From: Bacteroidales bacterium
GTDB taxonomy: Bacteria; Bacteroidota; Bacteroidia; Bacteroidales; F082
DNA: 28,414 bases
NCBI GenBank assembly: GCA_024689285.1
Contig: JAILDR010000206.1
Coordinates: 1-28,414 of the forward strand
Reading direction: 5' to 3'
Part shown: piece by piece, positions 7,746 through 17,000 of the stretch
Numbering within the stretch: the first letter of the stretch is position 1
How the letters are laid out: each line of letters begins with the position of its first letter
Program-made: the position numbers and the translations under genes
The notes under the pieces: generated by a model
The model's input: the letters and a program-made list of their open reading frames with translations, nothing else
What the model was told of the DNA's origin: nothing
Databases searched by the model: none

Positions 7746-7753
7746 CAAAGATA
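7746..7753 (-). promoter_or_regulatory. -7 box before parC
   Basis: On the minus strand TATCTTTG followed by C matches TAnnTTTG exactly, 13 bp before the parC ATG and just after the BatA-type gene's stop. It would give a leader of under 10 nt. No good -33 element is seen. It may uncouple parC from the upstream surface-protein genes. Confidence 0.5.
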
Positions 7754-7762
7754 GGGAAAAAA

Positions 7763-9787
7763 TCACTTCCACAGCCTTAACACCAAAATTTCTCCAATCA
7801 AGGCCAACAAGGCTATCAAGGCAAAGAGCTTCCATTGGGAGGACTGATGCGCCATTGCTTCCACAAGGTCGGCAGCGGCAAAGTCGGAAGTGTCAAGAAC
7901 TGCGGCCACGTCGAAACCCGCTTTCTTGAACTGCGGCTCAATGTCAGCACGATCGACGAAATCCATACGCGACTCCACGCGGTTCTCGTTCCAGGCTGTA
8001 ACACGGTTCACGGTGTCATTCACCAACAAATCGTAGAACCCTGCTGCGGGCAGGTTGTCGTTCAAGTAAAGATACACCTTGCTGTTACGCACCTCTGAGG
8101 CAGGCATCAGTTCAAAACTGCGGTCAGCATTGGCGAAAAGGAAACGATGGTCGCCAGCAAGCCCCATATCGTTCAGCACCAGCATTTTGTCCACTCCGAT
8201 AGTATATGACAAGTGCCCCATCTGGCCACCCATAAAGGCAGCTTTGACCATAGTCGGGACAAAAATAGCGTTGTCGGCAAAATCACTCCACCGGGGGCTA
8301 AGTGCTGTAGCCATCACAAATGCCTGCCCGCTCCCTACTGGTTCAGTCAGAAGCAAAGGGTCGCTGTTTTTCAAAGTCAATAAAGAGGTTAGATTGCCAT
8401 TGGATTGCAATCTGATATGCTGTTTCACTTTGGGCAGGTCAGGATGCTGAGGCATATCGACCACCATATCGCTGAAGAATTCGTGCTGTAAGGACAAATC
8501 CTCTACCGCCGTACTATTGGTGTCGGCCTCAACAAAAGCAAGACCCAATTGCTCATACAGATAGCTGTTGTTTTTCGGGTCGTCCACGGAGGGAAACACC
8601 ACCAGGCTTGCCCCTTCAGAAACGGCATCCAACAGGGTTTGCTGCAAAGTCTCATTCATCTTCGCCGTCTCATTAATAATGAGCAACTGAGCTTGGGCAA
8701 TCGTTCCCAAATCAAAGCGTGAAGGCTCCATCAAGGTATAGCGGAATTGCTCGTCATCTTCGAAAAGCAAGGCACAGTTGGAAGCTTCATTTCCCAGCTC
8801 GACCACAGAGAGACTTGGCTTCACACTCAGTACAAAGTTATAGCTGTCGTCAAAGGTGATGGGATGATCCATCAACGAGACGCTGCATTTCTGTTCGCCA
8901 TTTTTTTCAACCACAAATTGCATCGTCAGCTCCGCAGCTCCATTCTTCTCCAAATCAACCGTCGTAGAAGCTGCCATCGTACCGTCCATCGTGAAACTGA
9001 CAGGAAGGCCCTTCACCTCTTTGCCGCCTTGATTAACAACACGCACTATCAAATCGTTGGCCAAGCCAACTTGCACCATTGGTGACCTCAGCCACACCGA
9101 ATCGATGTATAAGTTGTTCTTGAACTCAGATACCATCGGGATGACAACCACTTGCATCGCCGTATCCGCCTTTGCTGCCGACAAATCAAATGTATTCTCC
9201 TGAAAATCAGAGTAAACAAACAAGGTAAAGCTCTCAAAGCCATGCTGTTTGCCCAACAACTCAAAGCGGTCAATAACCTCACCCATTGGCACAGGTGCGC
9301 CATCGGGGTTCATTCGGTCAAGCTGGTCAAGCATCTCCTCTTGGTTCATCGGGTATTCATTCTGAATCTCGAAACTGTTGGTCATCAGTAAATAACGGCT
9401 CGACGGACTGAGTTTATGCACCAAATCCCGGGCCGACTGCCGCGCATCTTCAAGCATCGTTGTGCGTTGCGACTGCCCTTTCATGCTCATCGAGTTGTCG
9501 ATATAAATGCCAACAAGACTGTTGGCGGCATCAACATTAACTTGTTTATCAGGACGATACGGAAAAGCAAAAGCCAAAACCAAGGCCGCGATGAAAAGGC
9601 AACGCAACAACAGCGTGACCAAATACTTCAGTTTCCGTGTTTTGGCATTCTCCTGCTGTATGCTGCGCAGTACGGCGGTATTGCTGAAATACACCAGTTT
9701 ATGCCGCCTGAAATTGAACAGGTGGACAATTATCGGAATCAGCAGAGCTAACAAGCCCCAAAGCATATTAGGATAAAGGAATCGCAT
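7763..9787 (-). CDS. BatA-domain/vWA membrane protein
   Basis: This 674-aa protein begins with the BatA-type N-terminal domain (MRFLYPNMLWGLLALLIPII), has a second membrane helix at about 56-75, a von Willebrand A domain starting with the metal-site motif DNSMS (97-101), a long extracytoplasmic beta-rich middle part and a C-terminal membrane helix (about 653-671) ending in a short basic tail. Bat proteins are named from Bacteroides aerotolerance genes and are linked to envelope stress or MoxR-type chaperone systems; the exact role of this subtype is unknown. No MoxR ATPase is next to it. It starts 14 bp after the beta-barrel gene, so it is in that operon, with parC following. Function beyond membrane scaffold or assembly is inference. 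Confidence 0.85.
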   Translation of the reverse strand: MRFLYPNMLWGLLALLIPIIVHLFNFRRHKLVYFSNTAVLRSIQQENAKTRKLKYLVTLLLRCLFIAALVLAFAFPYRPDKQVNVDAANSLVGIYIDNSMSMKGQSQRTTMLEDARQSARDLVHKLSPSSRYLLMTNSFEIQNEYPMNQEEMLDQLDRMNPDGAPVPMGEVIDRFELLGKQHGFESFTLFVYSDFQENTFDLSAAKADTAMQVVVIPMVSEFKNNLYIDSVWLRSPMVQVGLANDLIVRVVNQGGKEVKGLPVSFTMDGTMAASTTVDLEKNGAAELTMQFVVEKNGEQKCSVSLMDHPITFDDSYNFVLSVKPSLSVVELGNEASNCALLFEDDEQFRYTLMEPSRFDLGTIAQAQLLIINETAKMNETLQQTLLDAVSEGASLVVFPSVDDPKNNSYLYEQLGLAFVEADTNSTAVEDLSLQHEFFSDMVVDMPQHPDLPKVKQHIRLQSNGNLTSLLTLKNSDPLLLTEPVGSGQAFVMATALSPRWSDFADNAIFVPTMVKAAFMGGQMGHLSYTIGVDKMLVLNDMGLAGDHRFLFANADRSFELMPASEVRNSKVYLYLNDNLPAAGFYDLLVNDTVNRVTAWNENRVESRMDFVDRADIEPQFKKAGFDVAAVLDTSDFAAADLVEAMAHQSSQWKLFALIALLALIGEILVLRLWK

Positions 9788-9801
9788 GACTCAACCGTGC
9801 A

Positions 9802-10623
9802 TCAATAACCAAAATAACCTCTTTTGCTATGCTTAACCCAGCGACGGTCTTTTGAGAAAGAGGCACAAGCGTCGTCAGGCTTGCTTTCCAACGGGATGGC
9901 AATACCTAAAGTGACTTCAATGCCGCGTGGCAGACGGCTACCTGTAATCTGGTAGGCATTAACGTTGACGGGCTGTGCCAAGCCTTCCTTCTCTTTTATT
10001 GAATAAGTGTCCAGAAAGCCTTGATGATAGCTTGCACTAAGTTTCACAATCATCCCCAACAAGCCGATATCAAACCGACTACGGATACCCAATCCGGCAA
10101 AAACGCCGGCATAAACAAGATTCATGTTGGCATCGCCCACATCGATAGTCTCATTCATCTCGACAGGCGCTGTACGTTGGATATGGATCTGTCCAAACAT
10201 ACGCATTCCCCCTTCCGCACCCAAAACAAGATATGGCTGAACAAATGGCTTGATGGCCCAGCGCAACTCAAACGGCAACCGCAAGTCAACATAACTGACA
10301 TTCATTGAGTAATGCACTTGTGTACCTGAGAAATGTTCGTATTCAATGTCAGTTCCACGTTGCACGTACATCACCTCTGGAGCAATCATCAAAACACTAC
10401 CCACAGGGATTTCAACGAACAGTCCGCCCGTCGGGGTCAAGTTCATCTTTTGCTTAAGCTGGCTCAATGACGCATTGCCCATATAAAACATCCGCGGCAT
10501 ATTCAATCCGCCTTTGATGCCTACGGCAAGGGGTTCTTTCTTCTGGCTGTTTCGGCTTGTCTGAGCCTGTGAAACTATACTCAAGCTGAACAGCAAACCA
10601 ATAATCAAACAAAGTTTTTTCAT
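9802..10623 (-). CDS. Outer-membrane beta-barrel protein, PorT-like
   Basis: The start at 10623 gives a clean signal peptide (MKKLCLIIGLLFSLSIVSQAQ, cut after AQAQ-like AQ); a longer frame exists upstream but overlaps the preceding gene. The 273-aa protein has alternating amphipathic strands (VGIKGGLNMPRMFY, GGLFVEIPVGSVLMIAPEVMY, VDLRLPFELRW, PYLVLGAEGGMRMFG) typical of eight-stranded outer-membrane barrels of the PorT/OmpW-like Bacteroidota families. It carries an unusual basic/aromatic C-terminal extension (RRWVKHSKRGYFGY). It starts 11 bp after the lipoprotein gene and ends 14 bp before the BatA-type gene. It may be an envelope anchor or assembly factor for the adjacent T9SS proteins, but that is inferred only from position. 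Confidence 0.82.
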   Translation of the reverse strand: MKKLCLIIGLLFSLSIVSQAQTSRNSQKKEPLAVGIKGGLNMPRMFYMGNASLSQLKQKMNLTPTGGLFVEIPVGSVLMIAPEVMYVQRGTDIEYEHFSGTQVHYSMNVSYVDLRLPFELRWAIKPFVQPYLVLGAEGGMRMFGQIHIQRTAPVEMNETIDVGDANMNLVYAGVFAGLGIRSRFDIGLLGMIVKLSASYHQGFLDTYSIKEKEGLAQPVNVNAYQITGSRLPRGIEVTLGIAIPLESKPDDACASFSKDRRWVKHSKRGYFGY

Positions 10624-10634
10624 CGCTACAAGTT

Positions 10635-11282
10635 TTACCAATCCTGACGCGCGGCCTTTCCGTCGCCGTCTTTGTAAATGAAATAGGAACCCTTGGCATA
10701 GTGCTCAATAAGGCCTCCCGAATCATCTTCTGTTTCCAAAATGATAGTGGCATACCTGAAATTGAGAAGTCCGTCATCGGCCACCTGACCTTTCATCACC
10801 ACGCCTCGTTTCATTTTCACGTGATAAGCCTGGCTGTTGGCCTCCATCTCATACGCTTTATTCTCAACGAAATATACTGCAAAAGCATTACCGCTTCCAC
10901 AAACGAAGACCGTATCCGTAAATGTCTCGGTGGCTTCGCTGAGATCCATTGCCACAATGCCGTTATGTTGTCTTGAAAAGCGCATATATACATTTGGTTC
11001 AACGGTTTGCATGGGCCAGTTTTCCACATTGGAAGCGACGCGCAGTTTGGGACTCATCACAAAACTGCCTTCAATTTTAGGCGGTACAGGCCCCTCGGGA
11101 ATGTTGCCAAACGCTGCGAAGAACTTGCTTTGCAGCGTATCGGGTATCGCTGAAACAATATCATCGATGTAATACTCCGTTCCGATAAGGACGATAGTGC
11201 TTTCGTCATTTTTGGTACAGGAGGTCAGCGCAAAACCACCTGCCAAAAGCAGCCATAGGCCAAATATGATTTTCTTCTTCAT
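10635..11282 (-). CDS. Predicted lipoprotein of unknown function
   Basis: A 215-aa protein with a lipoprotein signal (MKKKIIFGLWLLLAGGFALTSC; lipobox ALTS-Cys22, positions 19-22). The mature protein is predicted beta-rich, with segments such as IEGSFVMSPKL, GIVAMDLSEA and AVYFVENKAYEM, plus an acidic patch (ILETEDDSGG). I recognise no family. It starts 9 bp after the 884-aa T9SS protein and is followed after 11 bp by the outer-membrane barrel, so all three are very probably made together and all act in the envelope. A role as an outer-membrane partner of the barrel or of the secreted protein is plausible but unproven. Confidence 0.85.
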   Translation of the reverse strand: MKKKIIFGLWLLLAGGFALTSCTKNDESTIVLIGTEYYIDDIVSAIPDTLQSKFFAAFGNIPEGPVPPKIEGSFVMSPKLRVASNVENWPMQTVEPNVYMRFSRQHNGIVAMDLSEATETFTDTVFVCGSGNAFAVYFVENKAYEMEANSQAYHVKMKRGVVMKGQVADDGLLNFRYATIILETEDDSGGLIEHYAKGSYFIYKDGDGKAARQDW

Positions 11283-11291
11283 AATCTCTTA

Positions 11292-13946
11292 TTAACGATT
11301 GATAATCACTTTTCTTGTTATTGTCCCCTCTTTTCCATTGACGACGAAGAAATAGATGCCATCAGCACGCACTTTTAGGTCGTATGGAATAGCGGCAGAT
11401 TCCATGTTATTGACCATTTGGATTTGGTCAATCATTCTGCCAGTCATATCGTACACCTTGACATCGACTTTGCCTGTCAGATGTTCGAAATGAAGCGTCA
11501 TCTGCCCCTTGTTCGGATTGGGCATTACTCTGAAATCCGCTGATTCTGCCGAAGAACCGAATTCATCAACATCGTAAAACGAACAAACGAACCAATAGCG
11601 ATTCGACACCCCTTCAGGAGCACAACGGTTGTAGGCCGTAGCACGAAGCCAAACCGTATCTTCGACATAATTCAAGACATACATCTTACATGGCAGACCC
11701 ACCGGATTGCTGGTGCTGTCGGGTTGCAAAAGCCACAGAACCTCAGGGTTCTCAAATTCCCATGTAACGGAATCCCAATGACAGGCTGAATTGTAATCCC
11801 ACATAGTAAAGTCATAACTGTTGATTTGAAACTCGGTCGCAGTCACCACCCAATGCGGAGCTATATTGTTCGTATCCAATGGATAAACCTCGGTAGGATG
11901 CGGTGTGTAATCAAAATGTACGTTCATCGTCACAATGCTATCGCAACCTTGGATGTTCTTAAAGGTGCGATGATAGGTGCCTGACTGCGTATAGATGTTG
12001 TCCTCGGGTACATAAGGGTCGTCAGAACTGAATTCTTTTCCACACGGATCCCAGAAATAACTGTCGCAGTTCTCCTCATCCGACACCGTGAAGTCGTACG
12101 TCTCGTAGTCGCTAATCTGAAGTAGCAACACGTAAGTGCTGTCACAAATCTTATCGCCAAACTCATTGTGGAAGGTCATTTCCACTCTATCCTGACTCTC
12201 GGTATAAGTCACCCCATTGATGGGCCAGTAGAAGAAATCGCAAGCCACTTTGTTTTCTTCGTGGTAGAATTCTTCATGAAACTTAAGGTCGAGCCTGTGC
12301 CTGACATCGCAACCGCCGTCGGGGTCGGGCAGGATTATTTCATCTACCGTGTTCTCGTGATAGGTTATGCCTGTCTTGTCCCATGTCCACGACGGCGTAG
12401 TGCCGCGCTCATAGCATTCATACTGGTAAACGACAGGAGGCATCTGATACTCGTCTACAGCAAGTATCAGTTTCTCCACCTTCGGGCAGCCATGATTGTC
12501 GATAGTATCGAAATAGGCCACCTGTCCGTCCTGGTCATAAAGTGTCCCATGAAAGTTGTACGACTGTCCCACACAGATAGTAGGATCAATGACGGCTGTA
12601 TCATTAATGGGATAAACCGTCAGATTGAGGTGGACGATGCTGTCGCAACCATGAATGGTATGGTCGGTATAGGCCTGTTGGCACGATTGGCTGTATTCAG
12701 TTCCATAGAAAGTATAGCTCTCTCCAGGACAGATATAGGCTGTGATGGTGGTTTCGTCGTAAGTCGGCCAGTTGTCCAAATGCAAGTAAGTAGTAAGGAC
12801 GCAGCCGTATTGGGTCTCCGAGATGTGTTCGTATGTTCCAGGCTCGCTCACCGTCTGGCCATAAAAGTCAAAGGTGGTGCCGTTGCATATCGTCTCATAT
12901 TCGTGTGCCTCCTCGTTGGGATGAACAAGAATGCTGACGCTGACATTCTGCGATCCGCCCCAGCTGTTGTCGGTGATGTGGCAAGTGTAAGTAGTAGTAC
13001 CCACGGGCGGGTTGGCCACCGGATGCTGCACCGAAGCGTTGCTCAAACTGTTGGCAGGCGTCCAGCTGTAGGAATAGTTGCCTGACCCGCCAGTAGGTAG
13101 AGCGTGCAAAGTTGTCGACTCGCCTTCACACAATTCCGAATCGTCGGCGGTGGCTGAGGCACTCATAGCGTCAATATAGACCGTGCAAGTGGGGTCGCCC
13201 ACCAACACCAACTCACGAAATGAGATGTCATCCAGACCGAAGTCATTCCCGTCACCGTTAGTGTTTTGGTTCAGGATGGTGATGGTGGCTGATGTGGCGG
13301 AACCGCTATACCAAAGTTCATAGAATTGTTCCCAAACCATAGTTGATGTTGGAGATGAGAACACCTCCCCAATCTGTGTACCATTGATACTGAACTGTAG
13401 CAAAGCCATTTGACCTGCTACACCTGCAAGAGTACAGGTCCAAGTCGAGAAGGCATACCATTTATTGGGAAGCACGCTGATTTGTTCCGTCCACACGTTA
13501 GTGCCCGGACTGATGGAGCCATTAATCATCATAAAATTGCCGCTACCACCATGACCGTAGCCATGGAAGTTCTCATGATGCAGACTGGCATCGGAATCAA
13601 CGTAATAGGTGCCCTCAGCCCACAAGTTGGAATTGTAATCGTAGGCCGAAGTGAAGCCCGTGTTGCCTTGTTCAAAATCACCGTTAACAACACTCTCGTC
13701 GCCAGGGGCATAACCTTCGCAAGTATAGGTTGTTGTTACCGTCGGCGATGCAATCGTGACAGGCCCTTCGGTAGTTGACAAACCCGTTGCCGGCGACCAT
13801 TGATAATACATGGCACCTGAGGCAGTAAGTGTCACCGATTGTCCAGGTTGTATGGTAGCTTCAGGCGGTGTGATGACGACAGGTTGAGCTATAGCCAAGG
13901 TTGCCAATAACATCAAGAATGTGGACAAAATCAATTTGATTTTCAT
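11292..13946 (-). CDS. Large secreted T9SS repeat protein (884 aa)
   Basis: A signal peptide (MKIKLILSTFLMLLATLAIAQ, 1-21) is followed by an Ig-like segment (about 22-82), a carbohydrate-binding-like jelly-roll (about 86-245; NGDFEQG to LDDISF), a PKD/SprB-like segment (SYSWTPANSLS, about 255-345), then several modules of about 45-60 residues. Each module opens with a Cys-x-G/Cys-x-S pattern and mostly closes with GCDSIV or a variant. The C-terminus is a type A T9SS sorting domain (VMPNPNKGQMTLHF to GTITRKVIINR). T9SS carries such proteins across the outer membrane and usually links them to the surface. The N-terminal jelly-roll and the cysteine modules are shared with the 1554-aa neighbour. 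A TATCTTTG box lies upstream and a lipoprotein gene follows 9 bp downstream. Ligand unknown. Confidence 0.9.
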   Translation of the reverse strand: MKIKLILSTFLMLLATLAIAQPVVITPPEATIQPGQSVTLTASGAMYYQWSPATGLSTTEGPVTIASPTVTTTYTCEGYAPGDESVVNGDFEQGNTGFTSAYDYNSNLWAEGTYYVDSDASLHHENFHGYGHGGSGNFMMINGSISPGTNVWTEQISVLPNKWYAFSTWTCTLAGVAGQMALLQFSINGTQIGEVFSSPTSTMVWEQFYELWYSGSATSATITILNQNTNGDGNDFGLDDISFRELVLVGDPTCTVYIDAMSASATADDSELCEGESTTLHALPTGGSGNYSYSWTPANSLSNASVQHPVANPPVGTTTYTCHITDNSWGGSQNVSVSILVHPNEEAHEYETICNGTTFDFYGQTVSEPGTYEHISETQYGCVLTTYLHLDNWPTYDETTITAYICPGESYTFYGTEYSQSCQQAYTDHTIHGCDSIVHLNLTVYPINDTAVIDPTICVGQSYNFHGTLYDQDGQVAYFDTIDNHGCPKVEKLILAVDEYQMPPVVYQYECYERGTTPSWTWDKTGITYHENTVDEIILPDPDGGCDVRHRLDLKFHEEFYHEENKVACDFFYWPINGVTYTESQDRVEMTFHNEFGDKICDSTYVLLLQISDYETYDFTVSDEENCDSYFWDPCGKEFSSDDPYVPEDNIYTQSGTYHRTFKNIQGCDSIVTMNVHFDYTPHPTEVYPLDTNNIAPHWVVTATEFQINSYDFTMWDYNSACHWDSVTWEFENPEVLWLLQPDSTSNPVGLPCKMYVLNYVEDTVWLRATAYNRCAPEGVSNRYWFVCSFYDVDEFGSSAESADFRVMPNPNKGQMTLHFEHLTGKVDVKVYDMTGRMIDQIQMVNNMESAAIPYDLKVRADGIYFFVVNGKEGTITRKVIINR

Positions 13947-13966
13947 AGTGCTTTCCTATTTGCCTG

Positions 13967-13974
13967 CAAAGATA
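13967..13974 (-). promoter_or_regulatory. -7 box before the 884-aa T9SS gene
   Basis: Minus-strand TATCTTTG followed by C matches TAnnTTTG, 20 bp upstream of the ATG. It lies in the 68-bp gap between the two T9SS genes, implying an own promoter for the operon from 13946 downward. -33 element unclear. Confidence 0.5.
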
Positions 13975-14014
13975 ACAATTAAACCATTCTATTCTCATGA
14001 AAACATGCAAATAC

Positions 14015-17000
14015 TTAATTCTTTACCACAACCTTTCGTTTCACCATTCCATTTATTGTCTTGATTTCAACAAGGTAAACAGAAGGCACAAAACCATTGA
14101 GGTTCAAACTGACGCTATTGGATCGGTCATATTCATCCCACGCAAGAACCTGTCCCATCATATTGGTCAAGCGGATGCTCTCGATACCTTCGGCTTCTAT
14201 GGTCACAGTACCTTTGGTGGGATTAGGATAGACATTGACTTCTATTCCGTGTTCGTCAAGTCCGAAGAATACTGCATTGATGGCAATTTGTCTCTCCATC
14301 TCACCGCATGATAAAGTGCTGAAATTCGCCATCAGAACTGCGCTCCCTGGTGTTGACACCAACACGAGGCAATAATTATCATGACTCTCCACAATCTGCC
14401 AATCAGGATTGCTGATACTCCATTCCACATCGCTGTTGATACCCGTTGTGTCAATATCATAACGATAAATGCCATTAATAAGATTGGAGGCTACGTATAC
14501 ATCATGGTCACCATCGATTAAACCTATCGATTCCGAGTTATTGACCGTCAGGTTGACACGATAAATAAGGCTGTCACATCCATTCTGGCTATAAACGGTA
14601 TCATAATAAACATAATAGTTGCCAAGTTCGTTGTACATCACGCCATCTATCTCAACGGAGTCGCAGACCGTTCTAAACTGAGTGTAGTACTCTGTGACAT
14701 TCATATTTACATGTATTGTAACAAGGCTGTCGCAGCCCTGGGGAGTCTGGAAGAGATGGCTGTAATACTGTCCGCTCCCTGAACAAGTATTACCATACCA
14801 TATAAAACTCTCACAAGCCAAGGTGTCAAACTCATACTCAATCTGCTCGCTAAGGCTGAAGTGCATTGTCACAATGCTGTCGCAACCAAACTGTGATGTG
14901 AACACATGAGTATATTGATCACCGTCTTCCTCGAAATAATGCCCGTTCCACCATACTGGTTGACACGAGACCATGCTCGTATCTTTCTCTATTGAAGGGA
15001 TAATCGTTAAGTTATGGGCAATGATGCTATCGCAATGCGTTCCGACAGTCTGCAACGAATCATAGACTATTGCGTCGGCAAAATATGGCACTCCATGCCA
15101 GACAAAACCGCTGCATTCTGTTATAGGTTCGCCTTCCAATTCATACGACTGTCCCAATACAAGATTCAAATAAATCATCGAGTCGCAAACGTCTTCATTG
15201 CCTTGAATAAATAACGAATCTATCTGACTCTCTGTGTAAAATGACCCAGGCTTTCTGGGCCATTCATAGGAATCGCAGGCAGTTTGCTGTTCCGTGATTT
15301 TGGCATATTCACCGAAATCAAGTTGCAGTTCCACCACGCTGTCGCAATCATAGATGTTGGTCAGCACCACGCTGGCATATTGGGTCTGATCCGATCTATA
15401 GAAAGTCATCCCATGCCATTCGAACTCATCATGACACGAGGTAACGGGGGCAATTGTATAGTCACTGTGGTTAATGACAATGGGCTGATGAACCAAATGA
15501 TAACAGGGTTCAAATACCTGATAGTCGATAGTGGTGCTTTCCGTAACAATCTGACCTGATTCCAACTCATAGGAATCACATGCCGTGATGGTCTCAAGCC
15601 ATTGGTCTTCTGATGAAATAACCGAAATCATGACAGGTCCAACAATATCGGTGCCGCAACCGTTTTGAGCCATAAAACGCAGCCAATAGCCACTATGGTC
15701 GAGCTGCATTGGCATAGTGGGGTCGATGGGTGCATAAGTGCCATTCTGGGTAGGAGACATCTGCCATTGAACCACACGGTCATTCTCATTGTCGTTGCGC
15801 CAGTTTACATTCACCTCCGGTAGTACAAGCGACTCTCCCTCACAAATCTGCATGGCGGAAAGCTGCATATTGGCTTCGGGCGTGTCATTTATGTGGAATG
15901 TTACAACATTACTATTCGTCTCGCCACAATTATTAATAATGGTATAGCGAAGATAATAAGTACCATAACCCAAATTGTTAGCAGAAGGGTCGAAAGGCGT
16001 GAAGGGACCGCTGGCGGAGTTGGCATATTCCCAATGCGCATCGCCTCCATCTACATGATGCATCGCATACTGAGGTACGGTCACCCCAATAGGATTACCT
16101 TCACAAGCCGATTGCGGCGCAACAATGTTTTCAAGAATCTCCGGTTCATCGTTGATGGTCAGCACCAAAGTAAATATGCTGTCGCAAATCAATGGATTAT
16201 TGCTTTCATAGGTATAGGTGTCGGTGCATGAAGCATAATAGGTTTGTCCATTCTTAGGCCACGTAAACGGTCCGCATGACGTGAAGCTTTGGGTCTCAGT
16301 ATAAGCCTCGCTCAAGGTGAAATGCCATGAAACCTGAATGGTGCAGTTGTTGGATGTAACAGAATCAGCTACATAAGTGCCATCATGGTCACAGTACATG
16401 CCGTGATGGTATATGGCATCACAAGCCGTTATCTCGCCTTCGTCAACAGGGTCAATGGAATATACAGTTACCTGAACCACATTCGAAGAATATGCTGTTC
16501 CGCAACCGTTGACCGCCTTATATCGAATATAATACCCATTGTATGAATAAGGTATATTACTGTTATTCAAAGCAGCGAACTCACCTGAAGAGGTTGGAGC
16601 AATCTCCCAACTCCCAGAGCAAGTGCCTGGGTTGTTATGCCGCCATGTGACCGAAGGCACCGTCAGGTTGAAGGACTCCCCTGCACAAATCCCGGCAGGA
16701 GCCGTAATATCACCCACAACAGGAGTGTCGTTCACTGTTATTTGAACAGGGGTGCTTTGCGTCTCACCACATTCATTCACTGCATAATAGCGAATCCAAT
16801 AACCATTGGATGAATACTGGACATTATTGTTGTTGAAAGCGCTGTAGCTGCCGCTCTGGGTAGCAGCAATCTGCCAGCCCTGATCGGAGATGGTGAAGCC
16901 ATTGCTCTGTATGGTCGGCGTAGTCAGGTTGAAGCTGCCACCGGCGCAGATTGCCGAAGGCGTTGCCGGGGTTGCGATTGTAGGGGCATCGTTGACATGA

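Noticed and set aside
7256..7780. 174-codon plus-strand frame over the parC start
   Set aside because: Antisense to parC and to its promoter region, with no features of its own.
12168..13085. 305-codon plus-strand frame inside the 884-aa T9SS gene
   Set aside because: Antisense shadow of a repeat-rich gene; no signal, domain or promoter.
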